A stretch of DNA of 64,000 nt from Pseudooceanicola onchidii. GTDB taxonomy: Bacteria > Pseudomonadota > Alphaproteobacteria > Rhodobacterales > Rhodobacteraceae. How positions within the stretch are numbered: the stretch's first letter is position 1; the number at the start of each line of letters is the position of its first letter. Positions 15,393 through 25,848 of this stretch are shown here, in pieces. The translations under genes and the position numbers were made by a program. Location: contig NZ_SPUW01000003.1 of NCBI RefSeq assembly GCF_004959925.1, positions 682,001 to 746,000 of the forward strand, in the 5' to 3' direction. The notes under the pieces are model-generated. The model had not been told where the DNA came from. It did no database searches and saw only the letters and a program-made list of their open reading frames with translations.

Positions 15393-17378
15393 TCACAACT
15401 CCCTAGGCTCTTTCGCCAACAGTGTCAGCACGTCGTATTGCGCGACCACCGCCTCTCCGTCGCGCAACACGGTGCAATCCCAACGAACCTCGCCATGGGG
15501 CTCGCCCTCGCGCGGGGTGATCTCTTTCGCCGTCAGGATCACCGACAGCGCATCCCCCGGTGACACGGGGGCCATGAACCGCAGGGAATCCAGCCCGTAG
15601 TTCGCCAGAACCGGCCCTTCGGACGGTTCAACGAATAGACCTGCCGCGAAGCTGACGATCAGGTAGCCGTGGGCCACGCGGCCGGGGAAGAACGGGTTCC
15701 GCTTGGCCGCGTCCTCGTCCATGTGGGCATAGAAGGTGTCGCCGGTGAAGTTGGCGAAATGTTCGATGTCGTCCAGCGTCACGACACGCGATGCCGTGCG
15801 GATCGTGTCACCGACCTCAAGTTCCGCCAGCGATTTCAGGAACGGGTGCCGGTCATCGCGTGTGGCCGCCCCCGGCGCCCAGACGCCGGTGACGGCGGTG
15901 ATCTGGTCGGGCGTGCCCTGAATGGCCACCCGGTGCATATGGTGATGCACCGCGCGCATCCCGCCCAGCTCCTCTCCGCCGCCCGCGCGGCCCGGGCCGC
16001 CGTGGATCAGCACGGGCAGGGGGGAGCCATGGCCGGTCGAGGATTTGGCGGACGCCCGGTTGCCGAAATGGATCCGCCCGTTGAGCCGCGCAATCCCCAG
16101 CCCGATCTCGCGCGCAACATCCGGGTCGTCGGTAAAGACCGAGGCGACCAGCGACCCGCCGCCCTTGTTGGCGATCTGGATCGCTTCTGCGCCGGTTCCG
16201 TAGGGCATCAGCGTCGCGACCGGGCCAAAGGCTTCGACCTCGTGCGGGGCCTTGGCGGTCAGCGGCGTGTCGCAGCGCAGCAGGGTCGGCGGATGCCAGG
16301 TGCCGCGCGGGGCGCCGCCGGTGACGATGTTGGCCTCGGCTTCCAGCTGATCGACGGCGGCACGCACATCGGCGCATTGCGCGGCCGAGACCAGCCGCCC
16401 CATGTCGTCGGGCTTGGTCAGGTTGATCCGGTCGACCAGCGCTTTCTGCACGGCGTCCAGCACCGCAGCGGGCACGATGACACGGCGGATGGCGGTGCAT
16501 TTCTGCCCGGCCTTCACGGTCATCTCGCGGTGCACTTCCTTGACGAACTGGTCGAACTCGGGCGCATCCGGCGTCACGTCCGGCCCAAGGATCGCGGCGT
16601 TCAGGCTGTCCGCCTCGGCGTTGAAGGGCACCGAATTGGCGATGACGGTCGGGTGGGCACGCAGCTGCCGCGCCACGGTGGCAGAGCCGGTGAAGGACAG
16701 CATGTCCTGCGCGGTGAGGTGATCCAGCAGGTCGCCCGCACCGCCACAGATCAGCTGTACCGCGCCCTCGGGCACCAGCCCGGTGTCCAGCATCATCCGC
16801 ACGCAGAGTTCCGTCAGATGGGAGGTCTGCCGTGCGGGTTTGACCAGAACGGGCATTCCGGCGATCCAGGCCGGAGCAAGCTTTTCCAGCATCCCCCAGA
16901 CGGGGAAGTTATAGGCGTTGATCATCACCGCCACGCCTTCGCGCGGAACGCGGATGTGCTGGCCCAGGAAGGTGCCGTCCTTCGACAGGACCTCTGGCGC
17001 GCCATCCTTCATGACGTTCTGGTTCGGCAGTTCGCGCCGCGCGCGCGAGGCATAGGTCAAAAGCGTGCCGATGCCGCCGTCGATATCGACCCAGCTGTCG
17101 GACCGCGTCGCGCCGGTCGAGGTCGACAGCGTATAAAGCTCTTCCTTCCGCTCCATCAGCTTTTGCCCGATGGCTTTCAGCATCAGGGCGCGGGCATGTG
17201 GTGTCATGGCGCGAAGGGCCGGGCCGCCGGTGGTGCGGGCATAGTCCAGCACCGGGGCCATGGGGGGCGTGTCGCCGGTTTCCGCGATGATATCGCCGCT
17301 ATAGGCGTCGTGCAGGGGCGTGCCGGTGCCGGTGGCCGGGGTCCATGCCCCGGTGATGAAATGCTCAAGGCGGCGCAT
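15393..17378 (-). CDS. paaZ: bifunctional oxepin-CoA hydrolase / semialdehyde dehydrogenase PaaZ
   Basis: A 661-aa fusion enzyme of aerobic phenylacetate degradation. Residues 1-~520 are an aldehyde dehydrogenase with catalytic Cys294 in GQKCTAIRR and Glu256 in NAEADS. Residues ~535-661 are a MaoC-type hydratase (FANFTGDTFYAHMD, NPFFPGRVAHGYL) that opens oxepin-CoA. The semialdehyde formed is oxidised by the first domain. Length and order match E. coli PaaZ. GGAGGAGA precedes the ATG at 17378. It is the last gene of paaABCDEZ, 39 nt after paaE. Confidence 0.97.
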   Translation of the reverse strand: MRRLEHFITGAWTPATGTGTPLHDAYSGDIIAETGDTPPMAPVLDYARTTGGPALRAMTPHARALMLKAIGQKLMERKEELYTLSTSTGATRSDSWVDIDGGIGTLLTYASRARRELPNQNVMKDGAPEVLSKDGTFLGQHIRVPREGVAVMINAYNFPVWGMLEKLAPAWIAGMPVLVKPARQTSHLTELCVRMMLDTGLVPEGAVQLICGGAGDLLDHLTAQDMLSFTGSATVARQLRAHPTVIANSVPFNAEADSLNAAILGPDVTPDAPEFDQFVKEVHREMTVKAGQKCTAIRRVIVPAAVLDAVQKALVDRINLTKPDDMGRLVSAAQCADVRAAVDQLEAEANIVTGGAPRGTWHPPTLLRCDTPLTAKAPHEVEAFGPVATLMPYGTGAEAIQIANKGGGSLVASVFTDDPDVAREIGLGIARLNGRIHFGNRASAKSSTGHGSPLPVLIHGGPGRAGGGEELGGMRAVHHHMHRVAIQGTPDQITAVTGVWAPGAATRDDRHPFLKSLAELEVGDTIRTASRVVTLDDIEHFANFTGDTFYAHMDEDAAKRNPFFPGRVAHGYLIVSFAAGLFVEPSEGPVLANYGLDSLRFMAPVSPGDALSVILTAKEITPREGEPHGEVRWDCTVLRDGEAVVAQYDVLTLLAKEPREL

Positions 17379-17417
17379 GGGGTCTCCTCCCGTTTGCGAA
17401 TTAGGGCGCGGCGGGTG

Positions 17418-18488
17418 TCAGTGGCTCTCGTATTCCACGGTGATCTTGTCGGTCATCGGAATGGCCTGACAGCTGAGGACAAGGCCGCGTTCGACCTCGT
17501 AATCCTCAAGCGCATAGTTCTGCATCATCTCGACCTCGCCCGACTTCAGGCGGCACATGCAGGTCGAACAGACCCCGGCCTTGCAGGAATAGGGCGCGTC
17601 CAGCCCATGTTCCCGCGCGGCCTCCAGAACGGATTGTCCGCGGCGCGGCATGTCAAAGCTGTGGGCATGGCCGTCGATGATGACGGTGGCCTGCACCATG
17701 TCGCCGCTGGCCTTCGCGGCTTCGGCCTCGGCACGGCGGGCGGCGCGGCCGGGCTGGTCGCTCAGGAACAGTTCGAAATGGATCTGGTCCTTCGACAGCC
17801 CCGCAGCGGCGAGGGCAGAGGCGACGCCATCCATCATCGGCTTCGGCCCGCACAGATAGGCGGCGGTCAGCCCGTCGACTGGCACCCAGCCGGTGAACAG
17901 GTCCTTCGCCTTGGCTTCGGTGATCTGGCCGGAGAACAGCGGGATCTCCTGATCCTCGCCGTCGAAGACATGCACGATCGAAAGGCGGGTGAGGAAGCGG
18001 TCCTTCAGCTCTGCGATCTCGGATTTGAACATGATCGAGGCCGTGTCGCGGTTGCCGTAGATCAGGGTGACGCGGGCGTCCGAGGTTTCAAGCAACGTCT
18101 TCGCGATGGACAGAACGGGCGTTATGCCAGACCCGCCGGCGATCAACAGGTAGTGGCCCGTCGGCGCCTCTGGCGCGGTGAACCGGCCCTGCGGTGGCAT
18201 GACGTCGACCACGTCACCGATGTGCAGGTCTTCCTTGGCAAAGGAGGAAAACGCCCCGCCCGCGACCCGTTTGATCCCGACGCGCAGGCCCTCGGTCGGC
18301 GTGGCGCAGATGGAGTAGCTGCGGCGCAACTCCTCTCCGTCGAAGTCACGGCGGAAGGTCAGGTATTGGCCGGGCCTATAGGCGAAATGCGCGGCATCCT
18401 CGGGGCGCGGAGCCAGCGAAACGACCACCGCGTCGCGGGTGTCGTGGCGGATGTCGGTGACGGTGAGGGGGTAGAACTGGTCCATCAT
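17418..18488 (-). CDS. paaE: phenylacetyl-CoA epoxidase reductase subunit PaaE
   Basis: A 356-aa reductase that passes electrons from NADPH to the PaaAC oxygenase. A ferredoxin-reductase FAD domain has RSYSIC near residue 56 and GGAFSSF, the NADP domain has LIAGGSGITPVLSI and YLCGPKPMM, and a C-terminal plant-type [2Fe-2S] ferredoxin has CKAGVCSTC and a late Cys in LSCQAIP. The ATG at 18488 overlaps the paaD stop as ATGA, so translation is coupled; a longer in-frame reading runs through paaD and is not real. Confidence 0.96.
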   Translation of the reverse strand: MMDQFYPLTVTDIRHDTRDAVVVSLAPRPEDAAHFAYRPGQYLTFRRDFDGEELRRSYSICATPTEGLRVGIKRVAGGAFSSFAKEDLHIGDVVDVMPPQGRFTAPEAPTGHYLLIAGGSGITPVLSIAKTLLETSDARVTLIYGNRDTASIMFKSEIAELKDRFLTRLSIVHVFDGEDQEIPLFSGQITEAKAKDLFTGWVPVDGLTAAYLCGPKPMMDGVASALAAAGLSKDQIHFELFLSDQPGRAARRAEAEAAKASGDMVQATVIIDGHAHSFDMPRRGQSVLEAAREHGLDAPYSCKAGVCSTCMCRLKSGEVEMMQNYALEDYEVERGLVLSCQAIPMTDKITVEYESH

Positions 18489-18967
18489 ATCGCCTTGAAA
18501 TAGTCGAAGGGTTCCAGGCAGGCGTTGCAGCGGAACTGCGCCTTGCAGGGGGTGGATCCGCGCCCCGCGATCAGCGCGGTATCGGCGCTGCCGCAGAGCG
18601 GGCAGTCGGGGGATTGGGCCGAGAGCATGCCGGCGCAATTGGCCGCCGCCATGGTGGGCGGCGCGATGCCATAGGCGCGCAGCTTTTCGCGCCCCTCTGC
18701 CGTGATCCAGTCGGTGGTCCAGGCAGGGGACATCTGCGTGTTGATGCGCACCTTCTCGGCGCCCTGTCGCAGCAGCGCGGTTTCGATATCCAGCGCGATC
18801 ACCGCCGTGGCCGGGCATCCGGTGTAGGTCGGCGTGACCGTGACGACCAGCGTGTCGTCGTCATAGGCCACGTCGCGCACGATGCCGAGGTCGACCAGCG
18901 ACACCGCCGGGATCTCCGGGTCGGGCAGGGTGGCGACCAGCGCCTTGGCGTCCGAAAGGGCCAGCAT
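18485..18967 (-). CDS. paaD: phenylacetyl-CoA epoxidase assembly protein PaaD
   Basis: A 160-aa protein of the MIP18/DUF59 family, thought to help Fe-S assembly for the PaaE reductase. PDPEIPAVSLVDLGIVRDV near residue 16 and TPTYTGCPAT near 50 carry the family Cys. The C-terminus has a zinc-ribbon-like set CPLCGS ... CKAQFRCNACLEPFDYF, typical of PaaD. I start at 18967, one base after the paaC stop; an in-frame ATG at 18982 would overlap paaC by 14 nt and is also possible. The stop overlaps paaE. Confidence 0.93.
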   Translation of the reverse strand: MLALSDAKALVATLPDPEIPAVSLVDLGIVRDVAYDDDTLVVTVTPTYTGCPATAVIALDIETALLRQGAEKVRINTQMSPAWTTDWITAEGREKLRAYGIAPPTMAAANCAGMLSAQSPDCPLCGSADTALIAGRGSTPCKAQFRCNACLEPFDYFKAI

Positions 18968-18968
18968 C

Positions 18969-19709
18969 CTACCAGCGCGCATCCGGGTGCGCGCGCGGCA
19001 CGGACTGCATCACGGCTAGCAGGTAGCCCATGTGTTCGGAATGGTTGCCGGTGCGGCCCCCGGTCCGGCGCGGACCTTCGGGTGCGGTCAGGGTGGCCTT
19101 GGCAAAGGTCTCGGCCGTCTCCTGCGCGAACCGCGTCGCGATCCGCTCGCCCTCGGGGATCACCCCCTCGGCCACCAGTGCCGCGTCCGCGTCGTCGCGG
19201 GCCAGCAGATCGGCGGTGAAGGGCCAGAGCCAGTCGAGCGCATCCTGCATCCGCCTGTGGCTTTCGTCGGACCCGTCGCCCAGCCGGATGATCAGGTCGC
19301 GCGAGCGGTCGATGTGATAGCGCACCTCCTTGACCGCCTTGGCGGCGAGCTCCGCGATCTGCTGGTTTGAGGACGTCACCAGCCCTTCCAGCATCGGCAG
19401 GTGCCAGGCGTCAAACAGGTACTGCCGCATCAGCGCATGGGCAAAATCGGTGTTGGGCTGTTCGACGAGCAGGGTGTTCAGGTACTCTCGTTCACCCCGG
19501 AAAAACGCGAGCTTGTCGGGGCTCTGGCCCAGCTCCTCGGCGATCATCCCGAACCACTGTTGGGTCTGGCCGATCAGGTCGAGGCCCATGTTGGCAAAGG
19601 CGATATCCTCTTCCAGCACAGGCGCATGGCCGCACCATTCGCCGGTGCGCTGGCCGAGGATCAGGGCATTGTCTCCCATCCGCAGGCAGAAGGTCGCAAA
19701 GGGCGTCAT
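18969..19709 (-). CDS. paaC: phenylacetyl-CoA epoxidase structural subunit PaaC
   Basis: A 246-aa ferritin-like helical subunit that pairs with PaaA. It shows LGQRTGEWCGHAPVLEEDIAFANMG split around helix 1, FAHALMRQYLFDAWH in the middle and RTGNHSEHMGYLLAVMQ at the end. PaaC keeps the fold but has lost most di-iron ligands and stabilises the catalytic subunit. The ATG at 19709 shares one base with the paaB stop (TGATG), so coupled translation is likely; a GTG codon directly before it is in frame. Confidence 0.95.
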   Translation of the reverse strand: MTPFATFCLRMGDNALILGQRTGEWCGHAPVLEEDIAFANMGLDLIGQTQQWFGMIAEELGQSPDKLAFFRGEREYLNTLLVEQPNTDFAHALMRQYLFDAWHLPMLEGLVTSSNQQIAELAAKAVKEVRYHIDRSRDLIIRLGDGSDESHRRMQDALDWLWPFTADLLARDDADAALVAEGVIPEGERIATRFAQETAETFAKATLTAPEGPRRTGGRTGNHSEHMGYLLAVMQSVPRAHPDARW

Positions 19710-20005
19710 CACATCGCGCCTATGTCGTCGGGGATGTCGAAAAAGGTGGGGTGGCGGTAGATCTTCGACTCCGACGGGGCAAAGTTCTGTTCGGCCTCGG
19801 ACGGGTCCGACGCGGCGATCGCCGCCGAGGGCACAACCCAGATCGACACGCCTTCGTTGCGGCGGGTGTAGACGTCGCGGGCGTTCTTCATGGCCAGTTC
19901 AGCGTCGGGCGCGTGCAGCGATCCGACGTGGCGATGCGCAAGGCCGTGCTGGCCCCGGATGAAGACCTCCCAGAGGGGAAATTCCGTTTTCGATGTGGGG
20001 CTCAT
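19709..20005 (-). CDS. paaB: phenylacetyl-CoA epoxidase subunit PaaB
   Basis: A 98-aa protein matching the small PaaB family: TEFPLWEVFIRGQHGLAHRHVGSLHAPDAELA, shown here in outline, followed by NARDVYTRRNEGVSIWVVP. PaaB bridges PaaAC dimers in the epoxidase complex. The start at 20005 has GGAG eight bases upstream. It follows paaA by 4 nt and couples to paaC through TGATG. Confidence 0.95.
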   Translation of the reverse strand: MSPTSKTEFPLWEVFIRGQHGLAHRHVGSLHAPDAELAMKNARDVYTRRNEGVSIWVVPSAAIAASDPSEAEQNFAPSESKIYRHPTFFDIPDDIGAM

Positions 20006-20009
20006 GGAA

Positions 20010-20981
20010 CTACTCCGCAGCGATTTTATGAGTGTTTTTCTCGGCATGGGCCATCAGCCCGTCGCGGAACCACGCGCCGTCGTCCCAGGCCTTGTTCCGG
20101 GCGTCCAGCCGTTCGCGGTTGCAGATGCCGTTGCCCTTGATGACGGCGAAAAACTCGTCCCAGTCAGGGGTGCCGAAGTCGTAGGACTGGCGCTCCTCGT
20201 TCCATTTCAGGTCGGCGTCGGGCACGTTGAGCCCCAGCCATTCGGCCTGCGGGACGGTCTGGTCGACGAACTTCTGGCGGAGTTCATCGTTTGAATTCAG
20301 CTTGATGCCCCATTTCATCGACTGTTCGGAATGAACCGAGTCCCCGTCCGGCGGGCCGAACATCATGATCGCGGGCCACCACCAGCGGTTGAAGGCATCC
20401 TGCGCCATCTTCTTCTGGTCCTCGGTGCCCTCCATCAGGGTGCGGACGATGTCGAAACCCTGGCGTTGGTGGAAGGATTCCTCTTTGCAGATGCGGATCA
20501 TCGCGCGGCTGTAGGGCCCGTATGAGCAGCGCTGCAACGGCACCTGGTTCATGATCGCGGCCCCGTCGACCAGCCAGCCCACCATGCCGATGTCGGCCCA
20601 GGTGAGCGTGGGATAGTTGAAGATCGAGGAATACTTGGCCTTCCCGGCCAGCAGTTCGCGAGTCATCTCGTCGCGCGATTTGCCAAGCGTTTCGGCGGCA
20701 CAATAGAGGTAGAGGCCATGCCCGGCCTCGTCCTGCACCTTGGCCAGCAGGATCGCCTTGCGCTGGAGCGAGGGCGCGCGGGTGATCCAGTTGCCCTCGG
20801 GCAACTGGCCGACGATTTCGGAATGCGCGTGCTGCCCGATCTGGCGCAGCAGGGTCTTGCGATAGCCCTCGGGCATCCAGTCGCGCGGTTCGATCCGCAC
20901 GTTGCGGTCGATCTTGTCCTGAAAGGCGCGGTCCTGGTCGGTGGTTCCGGCCTGACCGCTTTCAACCATCTGGGCGTACAT
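20010..20981 (-). CDS. paaA: phenylacetyl-CoA 1,2-epoxidase catalytic subunit PaaA
   Basis: A 323-aa di-iron oxygenase that epoxidises the aromatic ring of phenylacetyl-CoA. The two ExxH iron-ligand pairs are clear: VQDEAGHG (Glu85, His88) and [10 protein letters not shown] (Glu168, His171). [17 protein letters not shown] and the C-terminal half match PaaA throughout. GGAGGACA precedes the ATG at 20981. It heads paaABCDEZ and is preceded by a promoter bracketed by inverted TGTGATG sites. Confidence 0.97.
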   Translation of the reverse strand: MYAQMVESGQAGTTDQDRAFQDKIDRNVRIEPRDWMPEGYRKTLLRQIGQHAHSEIVGQLPEGNWITRAPSLQRKAILLAKVQDEAGHGLYLYCAAETLGKSRDEMTRELLAGKAKYSSIFNYPTLTWADIGMVGWLVDGAAIMNQVPLQRCSYGPYSRAMIRICKEESFHQRQGFDIVRTLMEGTEDQKKMAQDAFNRWWWPAIMMFGPPDGDSVHSEQSMKWGIKLNSNDELRQKFVDQTVPQAEWLGLNVPDADLKWNEERQSYDFGTPDWDEFFAVIKGNGICNRERLDARNKAWDDGAWFRDGLMAHAEKNTHKIAAE

Positions 20982-21005
20982 GGGGTGTCCTCCTCGACTG
21001 GGGTC

Positions 21006-21047
21006 AATACATCACAGATTGAAGTGCAGGTCAATTGTTGTGTGATG
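21006..21047 (-). promoter_or_regulatory. paaA promoter flanked by candidate PaaX half-sites
   Basis: On the minus strand, TTGACC (complement of 21029-21034) and TGTATT (21006-21011) are 17 nt apart. CATCACA at 21010-21016 overlaps the -10, and its inverse TGTGATG at 21041-21047 lies just upstream of the -35. The TGTGAT core fits the E. coli PaaX site as I recall it (TRTGATTCGYG). The repeats are seen; the regulator assignment is inferred from paaX next door. Confidence 0.6.
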
Positions 21048-21139
21048 CTTTGAGGCGGCTGCGCGATCTGTCGCCGATGGATTTCGGATCCGCCGAGCCC
21101 GGGTTGGGGCGAGTATTGTCGGTGTGGTGTCGACCGTGG

Positions 21140-21220
21140 GCAGCCCCCCCCCCGGGGGTCCGGTTTTGCGGCGGGGTGGGATCTGCCTCCGGCGGGGATA
21201 TTTGGGGCAAAAAGAAAGGT
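21140..21220 (+). repeat. dispersed intergenic repeat R1, degenerate copy
   Basis: A C10-run plus GGGGG at 21144-21158 resembles the R1 hairpin, and CCTCCGGCGGGGATATTTGGG with CAAAAAGAAAGG at 21187-21220 matches the R1 tail. It lies between the paaA promoter and the paaX stop codon, so it may separate the two paa transcripts. Confidence 0.65.
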
Positions 21221-21226
21221 GTGGTG

Positions 21227-22058
21227 TCAGGCCTCGGCGAGGTCCGCGATGCGGCGGGCCATGCGGGCCTGATCGACGGCCAGCGGACCGTTGCGGTCCT
21301 TGAACCCGGCGGCGACGGCGGCATCGGCGGCTGGCGACAGCGCAAGGTAGAGCCGGGCGAAGAGCGCGCGCGCATCGGGGGCGGGCCAGCCCTCGGGCAG
21401 GATACCGAGGGGCAGGGCAGGGTCGCGCAGGGCGATCCGGCGGAAGGCATGGACCAGCAGCAGGCGCAGGCCAAGCGCTTCGGGGCCGTCGGCGCCCAGC
21501 CCGTCAAAGGCCGAAAGGAAGCGGGTCATCTCGTCGTGCAGGGCGGGCAGATCCCAGGCTTGGGCGGCCAGCGCGGTCAGGTCGTCTTCGGTCGTGGCGC
21601 GGAAGTGCGGCGCGCCGAGGTCGGGCAGCGGTTCGCCCCGGTCGGGCCGGATGGCCAGGTGCGGCAGCGCCAGGCCGAAGCGCAGGGCGGCGAGGCGGGC
21701 CAGCAGGGGGTCGCGGTCTTCGCCCACGGGCAGGATCACCATGTGCCAGCCGCGCAGCGGTTCGGCCCGGGGGGGCGCATAGATCAGGCGGGCGGCGCGC
21801 TGGAATTCCCGTTCTGCCGAAGGGGACAGGCGGTAGTAGCTGCGCCGCCCTTCCTTGACGCCGACGAGCTGACCGCCGGTCACTAGGCGGCTGACGGCGG
21901 TGCGGACCCGACTTTCGCCGATGCCCACGCCTTCGCAGACCTCGATGATATTGCCCATCCAGAGCTCACCCCCGCGCGGGGCCACGACATCGCCGTAGAG
22001 CGTGACGATGAAGGCCCCGGCCGAGACGTTGAGCGCCTGTGCCAGACTGGCTGTTCTG

Positions 22059-22078
<20 letters not shown>
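21227..22078 (-). CDS. paaX: PaaX-family transcriptional regulator
   Basis: A 283-aa protein. The N-terminal winged helix of the PaaX family spans about residues 14-75 (VSAGAFIVTLYGDVV, GESRVRTAVSRLVTGGQLVG, KEGRRSYYRLS), followed by the central and C-terminal PaaX domains with GWHMVILPVGEDRD. In E. coli PaaX represses paa genes and is released by phenylacetyl-CoA. The ATG at 22078 lies inside paaK (20-nt overlap) after GGGAGGGG. Its candidate targets are the inverted TGTGATG sites at the paaA promoter. Length is slightly below E. coli PaaX (316). Confidence 0.9.
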
Positions 22079-23347
<1,269 letters not shown>

Positions 23348-23351
<4 letters not shown>

Positions 23352-23779
23352 TCGGTGTCCTCCTGGTAGTGCTGGCCTTTGACGGTGCGCGAATGGCCCC
23401 GGAAGGTGGCGATCAGCGCGCCGCTGCCATCGGTGACGGTGACGTCATAAAGGCCCGACCGGCCCTGGCGCGTGACCTCTTGCGCGGTGGCGGTCAGCGT
23501 GTCGCCAAGCCGTCCGGGGGCATGGAAGGTGACGGCGCAGTGCTGGGCGAAGGTCAGCTGGTTGTAGCTGTTGCAGGCGAAGGCAAAGGCGCTGTCGGCG
23601 AGGGTGAAGATGAAGCCTCCGTGGCAGACATCCAGCCCGTTCACCATATCCTCGCGCACCGACATCGTCAGGACGGCGCGGCCCGGCGTGACCTCGGCGA
23701 TCTGCATGCCCAGCCCCTGGCTGGCGCGGTCGTTGGCCCACATCGCTGCGGCCGATCGTTCGGCTTGTGACTGCGACAT
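23348..23779 (-). CDS. paaI: hydroxyphenylacetyl-CoA thioesterase PaaI
   Basis: A 143-aa hotdog-fold thioesterase that rescues CoA from stalled ring-hydroxylated phenylacetyl-CoA. The core is VCHGGFIFTLADSAFAFACNSY: the HGG-x4-LAD pattern with the catalytic Asp, near residues 50-70. GGAGGACA precedes the ATG at 23779. It is the first gene of paaI-paaK-paaX. Upstream, GGTCAA at 23851-23870 on the plus strand could be a -35 for this transcript, but no clear -10 is seen. Confidence 0.94.
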
Positions 23780-24005
23780 CCGTGTCCTCCCTGATGTCAA
23801 AGCGGCACAGGTTTTTGCTGTGCGCCGGAAAAATGTTTTGCATAAGCCCGGGGTCAGGTCAATCGCGACGCGCGGACCCGGGGCGGGACAAGCGCGGATT
23901 TTCGCGGCAGGCGGGCGGGCAGGGGGATTTCCGGGCACCTTCGGCGGGTCAAGCCCTTGCACCCGGGCGAGTGATCTGAAAACTGAGGAAAACGCCCGAG
24001 GATCC

Positions 24006-25751
24006 ATGTTCGAGATCGACGCCACCTTCCGCGCCCGACTGCTGACGCTGATCGCGCAGATCTATCCCGACGCGGAGGCACAGGCGCTGGCCGACCGTAT
24101 CGCCGAGGCCTTCTGGCCCGAAGGCACCACGCATCGCCGCCGGGGCCGGGTGCCGGGCAACCGCCAGTGGTCCGAGCGGGACGCGCTGCTGATCACCTAC
24201 GGCAATTCGATCGTCGACGGGCAGCACAAGCCGTTGGACCTGCTGCGCGACTTCCTGCACCGGGAAATGGCGGGGGTGGTCAACGGCGTGCATATCCTGC
24301 CGTTCTTTCCTTACACCTCGGACGACGGCTTTGCGGTGACCGATTACCGTGCGGTCAACCCGGTGCTGGGCGACTGGGCAGACATCCGGCGGATCGGATC
24401 GGAATTCCTTCTGATGTCGGACCTGGTGCTGAACCACGTGTCCTCGGCCTCGCACTGGTTCACCGAATATCTTCAGGGGCACGAACCCTATGACGGGTTC
24501 TTCTTCGAGGCCTCTCCCGAGGATGACCTGTCGGACGTGGTGCGCCCCCGGACCCAGCCCCTGCTGCGCGAGGTCGAGACAGCAAACGGCACGCGCCACG
24601 TCTGGTGCACCTTCAGCCACGACCAGATCGACCTGAACTTTGCCAACCCCGAGGTGCTGCTGGAATTCCTGCGCGTCATGCGGTTGCATATCGACAACGG
24701 GGTGCGGATCCTGCGGCTGGATGCGGTGGCCTTCATCTGGAAAGAGGTGGGCACCAAGTCGATCCATATGCCGCAGGCCCATGCCATCGTGCGGCTGATG
24801 CGGCTTCTGGCGGATTACGCGTCCGAGCCGGTGATCCTGCTGACCGAAACCAATGTGCCCAATGCCGAGAACCTGAGCTACTTCGGCAACCGGAACGAGG
24901 CACACGCGGTCTACAACTTCTCGCTTCCGCCGCTGGTGCTGCACGCAATGATGTCGGGCACGGCGAAGAACCTGATCCGCTGGCAGGGGGCGATGCCGCC
25001 CGCGCAATTGGGGTGCGCCTATCTGAACTTTACCGCCAGCCACGACGGGATCGGGATGCGCCCCGCCGAAGGCACCTTGAAGCCCGAGGAGATCGGGAGG
25101 GTCATCGATACGGTGCGCGCCTTTGGCGGTCTGGTGTCGATGCGGGCGCTGCCCGGTGGCGGCGAAAGCCCGTATGAGCTGAACATCACCTGGTTCGAGG
25201 CGATGAAGGGCACCTTCGCGGGCGAGGATCAGCATCAGATCGACCGGTTCCTGGCCAGCCAGACGCTGGTGATGGCGCTGGAAGGCATCCCGGCCTTCTA
25301 CATCCACGCTCTGCTGGCCACGCCGAACGATTACGACGGTGTCGAGAAATCGGGCCACAACCGTGCGATCAACCGGCACAGGTGGGACTACGGCGCGCTG
25401 CAACAGCGGATCGCCGACAGGACGACGCCGCAGCACATCGTGCTTGAGGCGCTGAAGGACCGGATCGACATCCGCCGCCGCCAGCGCGCCTTCCATCCGA
25501 ACGCGACGCAGTTCACACTGCAGCTGGACGACCGGATCTTCGGGTTGTGGCGGCAAAGCCTGGATCGGGACCAGTCGATCTTTGCCCTGCACAACGTGTC
25601 GGACCAGGAGGTCGTGATCGATCCGTTCGCGATCAATCTGATCGAAGGTGAAGACTGGATCGACCTGCTGAATGGAGAGCCGGTCGAGGCCTCGGACGCG
25701 CCCATTCACTTTGCGCCATACCAGTGCCGGTGGATCTCGAACCGGGGCTGA
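24006..25751 (+). CDS. GH13_18 phosphorylase, probable glucosylglycerate phosphorylase
   Basis: A 581-aa protein of the sucrose phosphorylase-like GH13 group. The (beta/alpha)8 barrel shows HILPFFPYTSDDGFAVTDY, LMSDLVLNHVSS, the nucleophile Asp239 in ILRLDAVAF, the acid/base Glu281 in LLTETNVPN and HD at 346-347 in TASHDGIGMRPAEG. The ASHDGIG context and the length (sucrose phosphorylases are ~490-500) fit the longer YcjM-like/glucosylglycerate-phosphorylase branch. With the synthase and phosphatase genes at 26.5-28.5 kb this supports phosphorolysis of glucosylglycerate to glucose-1-phosphate and glycerate. GAGGA precedes the ATG at 24006. Sucrose phosphorylase is the alternative. Confidence 0.8.
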   Translation: MFEIDATFRARLLTLIAQIYPDAEAQALADRIAEAFWPEGTTHRRRGRVPGNRQWSERDALLITYGNSIVDGQHKPLDLLRDFLHREMAGVVNGVHILPFFPYTSDDGFAVTDYRAVNPVLGDWADIRRIGSEFLLMSDLVLNHVSSASHWFTEYLQGHEPYDGFFFEASPEDDLSDVVRPRTQPLLREVETANGTRHVWCTFSHDQIDLNFANPEVLLEFLRVMRLHIDNGVRILRLDAVAFIWKEVGTKSIHMPQAHAIVRLMRLLADYASEPVILLTETNVPNAENLSYFGNRNEAHAVYNFSLPPLVLHAMMSGTAKNLIRWQGAMPPAQLGCAYLNFTASHDGIGMRPAEGTLKPEEIGRVIDTVRAFGGLVSMRALPGGGESPYELNITWFEAMKGTFAGEDQHQIDRFLASQTLVMALEGIPAFYIHALLATPNDYDGVEKSGHNRAINRHRWDYGALQQRIADRTTPQHIVLEALKDRIDIRRRQRAFHPNATQFTLQLDDRIFGLWRQSLDRDQSIFALHNVSDQEVVIDPFAINLIEGEDWIDLLNGEPVEASDAPIHFAPYQCRWISNRG

Positions 25752-25848
25752 GGCGCGGCCCGGATCCCAAGTTCATTCACATAATGCCCAAGTGACGCTA
25801 GTCTGATCCCATGGGTTATCCGCCCGTTGGCGGAGTGGGAGGTCACGG

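Noticed and set aside
15669-18503. A 944-codon open frame on the plus strand opposite paaZ and paaE
   Set aside because: It is antisense to two certain genes, has low-complexity Gly/Arg/Asp/His-rich composition and no motif. It is a by-product of GC-rich codons, as are similar long frames opposite hydA, lon, acnA and secD.
21144-21158. Homopolymer C-run as a phase-variable tract
   Set aside because: It is in an R1 copy outside coding sequence and about 130 nt upstream of the paaA promoter; no gene's frame or promoter spacing depends on it.
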